Notes under the pieces: model-generated
The model's input: only the letters and a program-made list of their open reading frames with translations
Database searches by the model: none
Told to the model about the DNA's origin: nothing
From: Algoriphagus chordae
GTDB lineage: Bacteria > Bacteroidota > Bacteroidia > Cytophagales > Cyclobacteriaceae
DNA length: 64,000 bases
Direction: 5' to 3'
Assembly (NCBI RefSeq): GCF_003254055.1
Contig: NZ_QKZT01000001.1
Coordinates: 248,001 to 312,000 of the forward strand
Program-made: the position numbers and the translations under genes
In this document: positions 57,575 through 64,000 of the stretch, piece after piece
Layout: each line of letters begins with the position of its first letter
Position numbering within the stretch: position 1 is the stretch's first letter

Positions 57575-58606
57575 ATGAAAGTTAGTAACTCAATTCTGAT
57601 TGGAGGCCTAGCATTGGCATTTGCCTGCTCTTCTCCAAAAACTACAGAAGAAACAGAAGCTCCCAAACGTTCAGGAAATCCTATTTTCGAAGGCTGGTAT
57701 GCCGATCCGGAAGGGATAGTATTTGGAGACGAATACTGGGTTTATCCAACTTTTTCTGCTGGCTACACTGACCAGCTTCATTTCGATGCCTTTTCTTCCA
57801 AAGACTTAGTTATATGGGGAAAGCATGCAAATATCCTTGACACAGCCGCGATTAAGTGGGCTCGACAAGCCATGTGGGCACCAGCAGCTATCGAGAAAGA
57901 TGGGAAATATTACTTATTCTTTTCCGCTAATGATATTCAGCGCCCAAGCCGAGATGGTTGGGATCCAAATAATGACATCAATCATTTTGGTGGATTGGGA
58001 GTAGCGGTTGCTGATTCACCTGGAGGTCCATTCAAAGACCACATTGGTAAACCACTTCTTTCCGAATTCTATAATGATGCCCAACCCATCGACCAGTTTG
58101 TTTTCAAAGATACCGACGGTACCTATTATATGCTGTATGGAGGCTGGAGTCACTGCAATATTGGTAAGCTTAACGCTGATTTTACAGGATTTGAACCTTG
58201 GGAAGATGGAGAGATTTTCCATGAAATCACTCCTGAGGGCTATGTAGAAGGTCCTTTCGTATTTATCAGAGAGGGAAAATATTATTTCCTCTGGTCGGAA
58301 GGAGGCTGGACAAATGACAGTTATAAAGTGGCCTATGCCATATCAGACAATATCAATGGCCCATGGGAAAGAATCGGAACTATCCTAGAAAATGATACGA
58401 CTGTAGCAACTGGTGCCGGACATAATTCCGTGATTCAAAAGCCAGGCTCAGACGAATGGTACATGGTCTATCACCGTCGACCGATTCCAAATGAAGGTCG
58501 AGATCATCGCGTAACAGCAATTGACATCATGGAATTCAACGATGATGGCACTATAAAACCTATCAAAATGACTTTTGAAGGAGTGGAAGCGAATCCAATA
58601 AAGTAA
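57575..58606 (+). CDS. Glycoside hydrolase family 43 lipoprotein
   Basis: A 343-residue GH43-type five-bladed propeller with a lipobox signal (AFACS, Cys18). The catalytic base is likely the Asp in GWYADPEGI, the pKa-modulating Asp is in PIDQFVFKD, and the acid Glu is in YVEGPFVF. The MWAPAAIEKDGKYYLFFS strand is also diagnostic. GH43 enzymes act mainly as beta-xylosidases, alpha-L-arabinofuranosidases or galactan-active enzymes; the subfamily cannot be set from the sequence alone. It is separated from the SusC/D genes only by the sulfatase and Fic genes and probably serves the same glycan. Confidence 0.9.
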   Translation: MKVSNSILIGGLALAFACSSPKTTEETEAPKRSGNPIFEGWYADPEGIVFGDEYWVYPTFSAGYTDQLHFDAFSSKDLVIWGKHANILDTAAIKWARQAMWAPAAIEKDGKYYLFFSANDIQRPSRDGWDPNNDINHFGGLGVAVADSPGGPFKDHIGKPLLSEFYNDAQPIDQFVFKDTDGTYYMLYGGWSHCNIGKLNADFTGFEPWEDGEIFHEITPEGYVEGPFVFIREGKYYFLWSEGGWTNDSYKVAYAISDNINGPWERIGTILENDTTVATGAGHNSVIQKPGSDEWYMVYHRRPIPNEGRDHRVTAIDIMEFNDDGTIKPIKMTFEGVEANPIK

Positions 58607-58630
58607 CAGAATATTTACTTTCGTGACTAA

Positions 58631-58667
58631 AACAAAACCCCGAAATCCATGAGATTCCGGGGTTTTG
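58631..58667. terminator. Bidirectional terminator between GH43 and M28/PDZ genes
   Basis: Arms ACAAAACCCCG (58631-58641) and CGGGGTTTTGT (58657-58667), 11 bp, between two convergent genes. A/T-rich tails lie on both sides. Confidence 0.8.
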
Positions 58668-58708
58668 TATTTACATAATCTTGATTCTAAAATCTAGTTT
58701 CTTAGCTC

Positions 58709-59965
58709 CTAAAAAACCACCTTCACTTCCTTTTTCTCCCCACTTCTTTCGTAAGCTACAGTAGCTTCATCGCCTTTCTCAAAAGCACTTAGCGCACGCA
58801 TGTAGCTCATCATATCCACTATGGTAGAATCTCCCATTTGCACGACTACATCACCTTTTAACAGACCAGCTGCTTGAGCAGGCTTGTCTTCAGACACACC
58901 ATCGATTCGCATTCCTTTGCCATCATATAAGTAATCAGGAATTACCCCAAGTGAAACTGTGAATCGAGGAGAGTCTCCTGTGCTGTCTTTCGTCTTATTG
59001 AAAGCAAGCTTAGGTTCGGTATCCAACTGCCCAATTAAGCGGTCTATGTATTTTACTACAAGTAATAAACCATCGTAATTGATCAATTCAGAATCATCAG
59101 AAGGCTTGTGGTAATCTTCATGCTGACCCGTGAAAAAATGTAGTACTGGCAAATCTTGAAGGTAAAAAGAAGTGTGATCGGATGGACCTACACCAGATTC
59201 TGAGGTAACTAACTTCAGGCTATCAGCATTCGCCAATTCTAACGCTGGAACAAAGCTTGGGCTCGTACCAACTCCATTAATCGCGAGTGTCTTCTCATCA
59301 TTCAATCGACCAACCATATCCATATTGATCATGTAATTGACTTTCGTCAGGTCGATAGTAGGATTTTTCACGTAGTAATTTGATCCCCAAAGACCATTTT
59401 CCTCACCTGAGAATGCGATAAATAGAATGTTGCTTTTGCGCTCTTCATGCTTCAATAGTCTAGCTAAAGCTACCAAAGCGGCTGTTCCACTGGCATTGTC
59501 ATCTGCACCATTGTGAATCGCTGCTTCGCCACGATGGAGAGAACCTTCACTACCCATTCCTAGGTGATCGAAATGTGCTCCGATCACAATGGTATTTTCA
59601 GATTTGTTGTCCAAATACCCAATTACATTTCTACCAGTAACTCCTTCTCCATCAGTACCAATGACAGCTTCTTCATGAGGATTAGTAGGTTTTGACACTG
59701 TAAAAGGCTGGAAGTATTCCTCAGTTCCTTTGGGCTCCAATCCAATTTCTTTGAATTCAGCAGCTAAGTATTCAGCAGCCTTTTGTTCACCTTCAGTGCC
59801 GATTGCACGACCAGCAAGATTATCTGCAGCAAGGAAAATTACATCGTCTTTTAATCCAGCCTTTAGGCTTTCATCAGATGGTGCTGTGGTGCAGCTCCAG
59901 GTAAGCATTGCTCCTGCGAATGCAGCAAGCGTATAGTTAGAGAGATAATTCATGACATTTTTCAT
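58709..59965 (-). CDS. M28 metallopeptidase with C-terminal PDZ domain
   Basis: A lipoprotein peptidase. I chose the ATG at 59965 (MKNVMNYLSNY, lipobox LTWSC) over the longer frame from 60004; a -7-like element at 59973-59980 lies within the longer version. M28 ligands: IGAHFDHLG, NGADDNASG, FSGEENGLWGS (Glu-Glu pair), MINMDMVGR and GPSDHTSFY. A PDZ domain (last 90 residues, MRIDGVSEDKPAQAAG) follows, probably for binding protein ends. The enzyme is an exported aminopeptidase. It diverges from the TolB-like lipoprotein gene. MNYLSNY at 59953 is another possible start. Confidence 0.92.
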   Translation of the reverse strand: MKNVMNYLSNYTLAAFAGAMLTWSCTTAPSDESLKAGLKDDVIFLAADNLAGRAIGTEGEQKAAEYLAAEFKEIGLEPKGTEEYFQPFTVSKPTNPHEEAVIGTDGEGVTGRNVIGYLDNKSENTIVIGAHFDHLGMGSEGSLHRGEAAIHNGADDNASGTAALVALARLLKHEERKSNILFIAFSGEENGLWGSNYYVKNPTIDLTKVNYMINMDMVGRLNDEKTLAINGVGTSPSFVPALELANADSLKLVTSESGVGPSDHTSFYLQDLPVLHFFTGQHEDYHKPSDDSELINYDGLLLVVKYIDRLIGQLDTEPKLAFNKTKDSTGDSPRFTVSLGVIPDYLYDGKGMRIDGVSEDKPAQAAGLLKGDVVVQMGDSTIVDMMSYMRALSAFEKGDEATVAYERSGEKKEVKVVF

Positions 59966-59972
59966 ATTTCGA

Positions 59973-59980
59973 CAAAGATA
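59973..59980 (-). promoter_or_regulatory. Candidate -7 element for the M28/PDZ gene
   Basis: TATCTTTG on the minus strand matches TAnnTTTG; a TTG (minus, 60004-60002) lies 21 bases upstream as a possible -33 element. It places the start of transcription close to the chosen ATG. Confidence 0.45.
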
Positions 59981-59988
59981 ATAAATGG

Positions 59989-59996
59989 TAACTTTG
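59989..59996 (+). promoter_or_regulatory. Candidate -7 element for the TolB-like lipoprotein gene
   Basis: TAACTTTG matches TAnnTTTG exactly, 30 bases before the plus-strand start codon. Together with the minus-strand element at 59973-59980 it forms a compact back-to-back promoter pair. The -33 region is poor. Confidence 0.45.
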
Positions 59997-60025
59997 CGCA
60001 GCAATTCTTAAAATTCAAATTAATA

Positions 60026-61135
60026 ATGAGACAAATCCTTGTTGTGCTGTTGCTACTTTCTTTTGCCTGCAGCCCAAAAACAGACGTTCAAACGGAAATA
60101 GAAACTGAAGTTCACTCTGCATCCGATTCTTTATTGTTGACGCCAGAAGAAATGAAGTATTTGAAAAATATCAAACAACTGACTTTCGGAGGAAATAACG
60201 CCGAAGCCTACTGGTCTTTTGACGATTCTATGCTGGTTTTTCAATCCGACTATAACAAGTGGGGAGCTGAATGTGATCAGGTTTATTATACCAATTGGAA
60301 AACAGACGATTTGCAAAATAATGCTCCTAAGCTTCTAAGCACAGGCCTAGGCAGAACCACCTGCTCCTATTTTCTTCCCGACAATAAAAGCATCGTCTAT
60401 GCTTCTACGCATTTGGGCGGGGATAACTGCCCAGCACCACCAGAGCCTAGAACTGACGGGAAGTATGTTTGGCCGATTTATGACTCATTTGATATTTTCA
60501 CTGCCGATTTGGAAGGAAATATTCTTGCCCAACTTACTGATGATCCTGGATATGACGCAGAAGCTACTGTTTCTCCAAACGGTGATAAAATTGTCTTCAC
60601 TTCATTGAGAACAGGCGATTTGGAACTATACACGATGAATATCGACGGTTCTGATGTAAAGCAAATTACTTCAGATTTGGGTTATGATGGCGGAGCATTT
60701 TTCTCTCCTGATGGAAGTAAAATTATCTGGAGAGCCTCTAGGCCAACCTCTGATGAAGATGTAAAGGAATACAAAGACTTACTCGAGGAAGGATTGGTCA
60801 TGCCTACGAGCATGGAGCTATATGTAGCAAATGCTGATGGTTCAGATGTGAAGAAAATCACCGATCTAGGTAAAGCCAACTGGGCTCCCTTCTTCTTTCC
60901 TTCTGGAGACAAGATCATTTTTGCTTCAAACCATCAAACGGAAAGAGGATATCCATTCAATTTATTCATGATCAATATCGATGGAACTGGTCTAACGCGA
61001 ATTACCCACGATGGGACTTTTGACGCTTTCCCAGTATTCTCCAACGATGGCAAATACCTAGTCTTTTCTTCTAATAGAAACAATGGCGGCACTAGAGATA
61101 CTAACCTCTTTGTAGCTGAGTGGATAGGAAATTAA
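60026..61135 (+). CDS. TolB-like PD40 propeller lipoprotein
   Basis: A 369-residue lipoprotein (lipobox SFACS, Cys15). At least five PD40/WD40-like blades are visible with the pattern ISPDGxKIxFxSxR: VSPNGDKIVFTSLRTGDLELY, FSPDGSKIIWRAS, FFPSGDKIIFASN and FSNDGKYLVFSSNR. This is the fold of TolB and of DPP-IV-type propellers, without any peptidase domain. It may bind protein or peptide partners on the periplasmic side. It diverges from an M28 peptidase and precedes a cytochrome-like gene by 77 bases. Confidence 0.88.
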   Translation: MRQILVVLLLLSFACSPKTDVQTEIETEVHSASDSLLLTPEEMKYLKNIKQLTFGGNNAEAYWSFDDSMLVFQSDYNKWGAECDQVYYTNWKTDDLQNNAPKLLSTGLGRTTCSYFLPDNKSIVYASTHLGGDNCPAPPEPRTDGKYVWPIYDSFDIFTADLEGNILAQLTDDPGYDAEATVSPNGDKIVFTSLRTGDLELYTMNIDGSDVKQITSDLGYDGGAFFSPDGSKIIWRASRPTSDEDVKEYKDLLEEGLVMPTSMELYVANADGSDVKKITDLGKANWAPFFFPSGDKIIFASNHQTERGYPFNLFMINIDGTGLTRITHDGTFDAFPVFSNDGKYLVFSSNRNNGGTRDTNLFVAEWIGN

Positions 61136-61212
61136 CGCAGGCAGTCTTCCTGTCTTTGCTTTTCAAATAAGAATAAAAGCAGTATAATTATCCTTCACTT
61201 TAATAATGCTTA

Positions 61213-61563
61213 ATGAAAATAAGATATACACTTCTCATATGTGCTTTCGGATTAATCACATATCAGTCCTGTACCAGTACTAAAAAAGCATCTAATAATA
61301 CGCTTGCTTTGGTTACTTATGACAAAGACATACAACCTATCATGTTGGCACATTGTACACCATGTCATTACCCAGAAGGAGAGAAGGATCAATTAGATAC
61401 TTACGATCGAGTATTGTCACGTATTGACGACATTTTAGATAGGACGCAAAGGGATACTTCAGAAAAGGGTTATATGCCTCATAAAATGAAAAAGCCTGCA
61501 CTAAGTCAGGAAGAGTTAGCCGTTTTCTTCAAATGGATGGAAGATGGGATGCCTGAGAAATAG
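61213..61563 (+). CDS. Small cytochrome c-like lipoprotein
   Basis: A 116-residue lipoprotein (lipobox YQSC, Cys20) with one haem-binding site CTPCH (Cys48-His52) after YDKDIQPIMLAH, as in the short cytochrome c domains of planctomycete/Bacteroidota type. A probable axial Met is at 91 (GYMPHKM). The last part (ELAVFFKWMEDGMPEK) is the usual C-terminal helix. It is expected to carry electrons at the periplasmic membrane face; the partner is unknown. A strong terminator follows. Confidence 0.88.
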   Translation: MKIRYTLLICAFGLITYQSCTSTKKASNNTLALVTYDKDIQPIMLAHCTPCHYPEGEKDQLDTYDRVLSRIDDILDRTQRDTSEKGYMPHKMKKPALSQEELAVFFKWMEDGMPEK

Positions 61564-61588
61564 ACTTAGACACAAATAGCATTTACAG

Positions 61589-61619
61589 AAAAGACCGTCA
61601 TTTGGCGGTCTTTTTGTTT
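61589..61619 (+). terminator. Intrinsic terminator after the cytochrome-like gene
   Basis: Arms AAAAGACCG (61589-61597) and CGGTCTTTT (61606-61614) with an 8-nt loop, then TGTTTTTATT. Confidence 0.88.
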
Positions 61620-61650
61620 TTATTATGCTGTAACCAACTGTAAAACAGCC

Positions 61651-62121
61651 ATGAAAGCTTTATATCCGCTAATTTTTACTGCTTTAATCCTTATCTCTTG
61701 TAAGGCTCCAAAAGAAGACTCCCCAATTGATGTAGCATTTTCCCCAGATTCCGAACATGTGGAAGAATTGAATACTGAGTGCTTTCGATATATAGGGGAA
61801 AAAGATGAAGTCTTTCTGACCACTCATGTGGATGGGACAAATATCACGGGCACTTTAGAATATGCACTTTTTGAAAAGGATCAAAACAGCGGGACAATCA
61901 ATGGAGAAATCAGAGATGATATGATTATCGCTGAATATACTTTTGTTTCCGAAGGTGATACTTCCAAGCGTCAAGTGGTCTTCAAAAACACAGAAGCAGG
62001 CTGGAAAGAAGGATATGGTAAAATGGAGACGGTCGATGGAATTCCTGTACAAGCTAATATTGATGACTTGGACTATAGTCACGATATGATTTTATCACCA
62101 ATACCATGTGATGATATGTAG
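61651..62121 (+). CDS. Uncharacterised small lipoprotein
   Basis: A 156-residue lipoprotein (lipobox LISC, Cys17) that I do not recognise by family. It has a central beta-rich segment with GTLEYALFEKDQNSGTINGE and a Cys near residue 44 and one three residues from the end, perhaps a disulfide. Strong acidic bias. It lies between the cytochrome-like gene, whose terminator precedes it, and the MscS channel, with its own upstream leader. No function is proposed. Confidence 0.65.
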   Translation: MKALYPLIFTALILISCKAPKEDSPIDVAFSPDSEHVEELNTECFRYIGEKDEVFLTTHVDGTNITGTLEYALFEKDQNSGTINGEIRDDMIIAEYTFVSEGDTSKRQVVFKNTEAGWKEGYGKMETVDGIPVQANIDDLDYSHDMILSPIPCDDM

Positions 62122-62241
62122 TCATATTTTGGCTTTTTCCATTCTATTCCCTAATTTCTAAGCTCTTACCGCCCAGAATTACCTTTTTCTATGGCTGAAT
62201 TATTTCAGTCCAACTACTTCTAACCCTTTTCAACTTAGCTT

Positions 62242-63153
62242 ATGAAATACTATACCCGGTTGGTAATGCCACTATTGGTCACGCTTGCCTTAGCTTTTTC
62301 AAAGTTCTATTACGGTAACATATCTAAAGATTGGGAAGGTATCTGGGCTTATTTGCCTCATATCACTACCGTATTGATTGTCTGCGGATTTACTTGGTGT
62401 TTGTTGGTTTTGATGCAGATTTTGAAAAAAATCTTTATCAAGCAATATGACATTTCGCAAGAAGATAACCTCAAAGCCAGGAAGGTGCTCACTCAAATAA
62501 ACATGATGGTGAAAATCGCAAACTTCATGATCATTTTGCTGGGAATTGGACTTATTCTACTTTCCTTCGAATCAGTCCGAAAAGTAGGTGTAGGTTTCTT
62601 CGCTTCTGCAGGTGTGGCGGGAATAATTATCGGCTTCTCTGCTCAGAAAGCAATCGGGACGCTGATTGCGGGGATTCAAATTGCTTTTACCCAGCCATTT
62701 CGTCTCGAAGATGCTGTGGTAGTGGAAGGTGAATGGGGCTGGATAGAGGAAATTAATTTGAATTACATCGTAGTTCGGATCTGGGATCTGCGCAGGCTAG
62801 TGCTTCCAACCACCTATTTTCTAGAAACTCCCTTTCAAAACTGGACAAGAACCTCTGCCGACTTACTTGGATCCGTTTTCTTATATACAGATTATACGGT
62901 TCCCTTTGAGGAGCTTCGCAAAGAGTTGGATCGCATCCTAGAAACAACTGAGCTATGGGACAAGAAAGTGAAAGTGCTGCAGGTCTCTGATGCGAAAGAA
63001 TTCACAGTAGAAACACGTATTCTAGTCAGCGCCAAAAACTCTCCAACAGCTTGGGACCTTCGAGTGTTTGTACGGGAAAAAATGATTGAATTTATTCAGA
63101 AAAACTATCCAGAAAGTCTTCCAAAAACTCGTGTGGAAATGACTCAGAAATAA
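62242..63153 (+). CDS. MscS-family mechanosensitive channel
   Basis: A 303-residue small-conductance channel. Three to four transmembrane helices (about 10-25, 35-60, 95-115 and 120-140) end in the pore-lining helix (ASAGVAGIIIGFSAQKAIGT) with alternating Gly/Ala. The beta domain (FRLEDAVVVEGEWGWIEEI and RIWDLRRLVLPT) and a C-terminal alpha/beta region follow. It opens on membrane tension to release solutes during osmotic downshift. It is a single gene with no obvious partner. Confidence 0.93.
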   Translation: MKYYTRLVMPLLVTLALAFSKFYYGNISKDWEGIWAYLPHITTVLIVCGFTWCLLVLMQILKKIFIKQYDISQEDNLKARKVLTQINMMVKIANFMIILLGIGLILLSFESVRKVGVGFFASAGVAGIIIGFSAQKAIGTLIAGIQIAFTQPFRLEDAVVVEGEWGWIEEINLNYIVVRIWDLRRLVLPTTYFLETPFQNWTRTSADLLGSVFLYTDYTVPFEELRKELDRILETTELWDKKVKVLQVSDAKEFTVETRILVSAKNSPTAWDLRVFVREKMIEFIQKNYPESLPKTRVEMTQK

Positions 63154-63284
63154 ATCAATAAGGAAGTATTTTACTCCAAAACAGGAAGATAGTTACAGGC
63201 AATTTTTATAGTGCAGAAAAATATTTTCACCTTCTCTGTGATTTTTTCGAGTTTCTCACGAATCATTGACAAAAGCAACTTGGA

Positions 63285-63797
63285 ATGCAGCCTACTACTG
63301 ACCGATCTTCTGAATTCACAGCACTACTACAAGCCAATAAGGGTATTCTGTATAAGGTTGCTCGGACCTACTGCTTCAGCGAGGAAGAACAGAAAGATCT
63401 GATTCAGGAGATTTCATTTCAAGTGTGGAAATCATTTTCGGGCTATGATCCCAAGTACAAATTCTCTACCTGGCTATATCGTGTGGCGCTGAATGTGGCT
63501 ATTTCAAATCTGCGAAAAGAGTCAAAACGCAAAGAAATCACTAGTCCTCTCCAAGATGAGATTGTTCAGTTTTCTATTCCTGATGCGGATCCGGTAAATG
63601 AACAAGTGGCACAGCTGTATGCTGCCATAGGCGAATTGAAATCACTGGACAAAGCGCTGATGCTACTTTACTTGGAAGAAAAAAGCTATGTGGAAATAGC
63701 TGACATCATGGGTATATCTGAAACCAATGTGGCAACAAAACTGAGTAGAATCAAAAAACTGATTAAAGAGAAACTCCTAACACTAAACCGACCATAA
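63285..63797 (+). CDS. ECF-type RNA polymerase sigma factor
   Basis: A 170-residue sigma-70 family factor. Region 2 (about 12-85, with DLIQEISFQVWKSF and STWLYRVALNVAISNLRK) binds the core enzyme and the -10 element. Region 4 (about 115-165, EEKSYVEIADIMGISETNVATKLSRIKKLIKE) is the helix-turn-helix for the -35 element. The region 3 linker is short, as in ECF factors. It is followed one base after its stop by a membrane protein gene, as is typical for Bacteroidota ECF loci. Confidence 0.95.
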   Translation: MQPTTDRSSEFTALLQANKGILYKVARTYCFSEEEQKDLIQEISFQVWKSFSGYDPKYKFSTWLYRVALNVAISNLRKESKRKEITSPLQDEIVQFSIPDADPVNEQVAQLYAAIGELKSLDKALMLLYLEEKSYVEIADIMGISETNVATKLSRIKKLIKEKLLTLNRP

Positions 63798-63798
63798 C

Positions 63799-64000
63799 AT
63801 GCAAAATCAAGATATTTTAAGCCTTTGGAAAACACAAGAAAGTAAAATTGATCAGCTTATGTCATTAAACCTACAGCTCTTGCGAGAGCAACAAAGCCAG
63901 AAAATGAAAAAGGCTATGTGGGGAATGAAAGCCGAGAAAATCACTGGAATTGCCTTTGGTAGTCTTTACCTACTGTTCCTTGGAGCTGTGCTGGGAATAG
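63799..64000 (+). CDS. Membrane protein co-transcribed with the sigma factor (partial)
   Basis: The first 67 codons of a gene that runs off the right edge: MQNQDILSLWKTQESKIDQL, a charged helical stretch, then the start of a hydrophobic helix (GIAFGSLYLLFLGAVLGI). One base separates it from the sigma factor stop codon, so the pair is co-transcribed. In Bacteroidota such genes often encode membrane proteins that control the sigma factor, but no zinc anti-sigma motif is visible in this part. Confidence 0.75.
   Translation, partial: MQNQDILSLWKTQESKIDQLMSLNLQLLREQQSQKMKKAMWGMKAEKITGIAFGSLYLLFLGAVLGI

Noticed and set aside
1..64000. CRISPR arrays, tRNA/rRNA genes, prophage or intact insertion sequences
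   Set aside because: No regularly spaced repeats, tRNA-like folds, transposase, integrase or phage structural genes were seen on either strand.

Overview
The window is chromosomal DNA from a Bacteroidota bacterium, most likely a marine-type Cytophagales of the Cyclobacteriaceae (Algoriphagus-like). The evidence is the SusC/SusD pair, GldE next to ssb and mutY, many lipoproteins, M14/M28 peptidases, sulfatases, LytTR two-component genes, Bacteroidota-type -7 promoter elements (TAnnTTTG), few recognisable Shine-Dalgarno sites and moderate GC. No tRNA, rRNA, CRISPR array, phage or intact insertion sequence was seen. The genus is inference; no search was run.

Layout. 1-4.6 kb: glutamate synthase (gltB and the first codons of gltD). 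5-11 kb: a conserved core block, gldE, ssb and mutY on the minus strand, diverging from an HU-like protein, a TPR protein, a 29-residue basic protein of the COX24/AURKAIP1 type and a ribonuclease G/E. 11-18.3 kb: a LytS/LytTR-type pair with a membrane protein and a lipoprotein, then a TonB-dependent receptor with a small TPR-like partner. 18.5-32 kb: an AsmA-like protein, two M14 zinc peptidases, an alpha-glucan phosphorylase homologue lacking the cofactor lysine, a CPA1 cation/proton antiporter, a rhodanese and UvrA. 32-41 kb: the most unusual part. It encodes a 1703-residue pseudokinase/STAND-like ATPase/GAF/adenylate cyclase, then a 599-residue protein resembling the non-ferritin half of VioB/RebD-type pigment enzymes, translationally coupled to a beta-propeller-like lipoprotein. 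41-42 kb: PnuC plus an NadR-type kinase (NAD precursor salvage). 42-58.6 kb: a glycan-use region with two sulfatases, a serine hydrolase, an M28 peptidase, an acetyltransferase, an esterase, a sugar isomerase-like protein, SusC/SusD and a GH43 enzyme, interrupted by a Fic protein with its own operator-like repeats and by the decayed 3' end of an outer-membrane porin gene. 58.7-64 kb: M28/PDZ peptidase, TolB-like lipoprotein, cytochrome c-like lipoprotein, MscS channel and an ECF sigma factor with the start of its partner.

How they fit together. Core DNA maintenance (ssb, mutY, uvrA, HU) and nitrogen assimilation flank accessory segments for surface nutrient capture: TonB/SusC porins import oligomers, while periplasmic or surface sulfatases, GH43, esterase and peptidases trim them. 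The 32-41 kb module has the form of a sensor: large ATPase/cyclase input, cAMP output, and two uncharacterised proteins. It is the best candidate here for an undescribed system, and its function is unknown.
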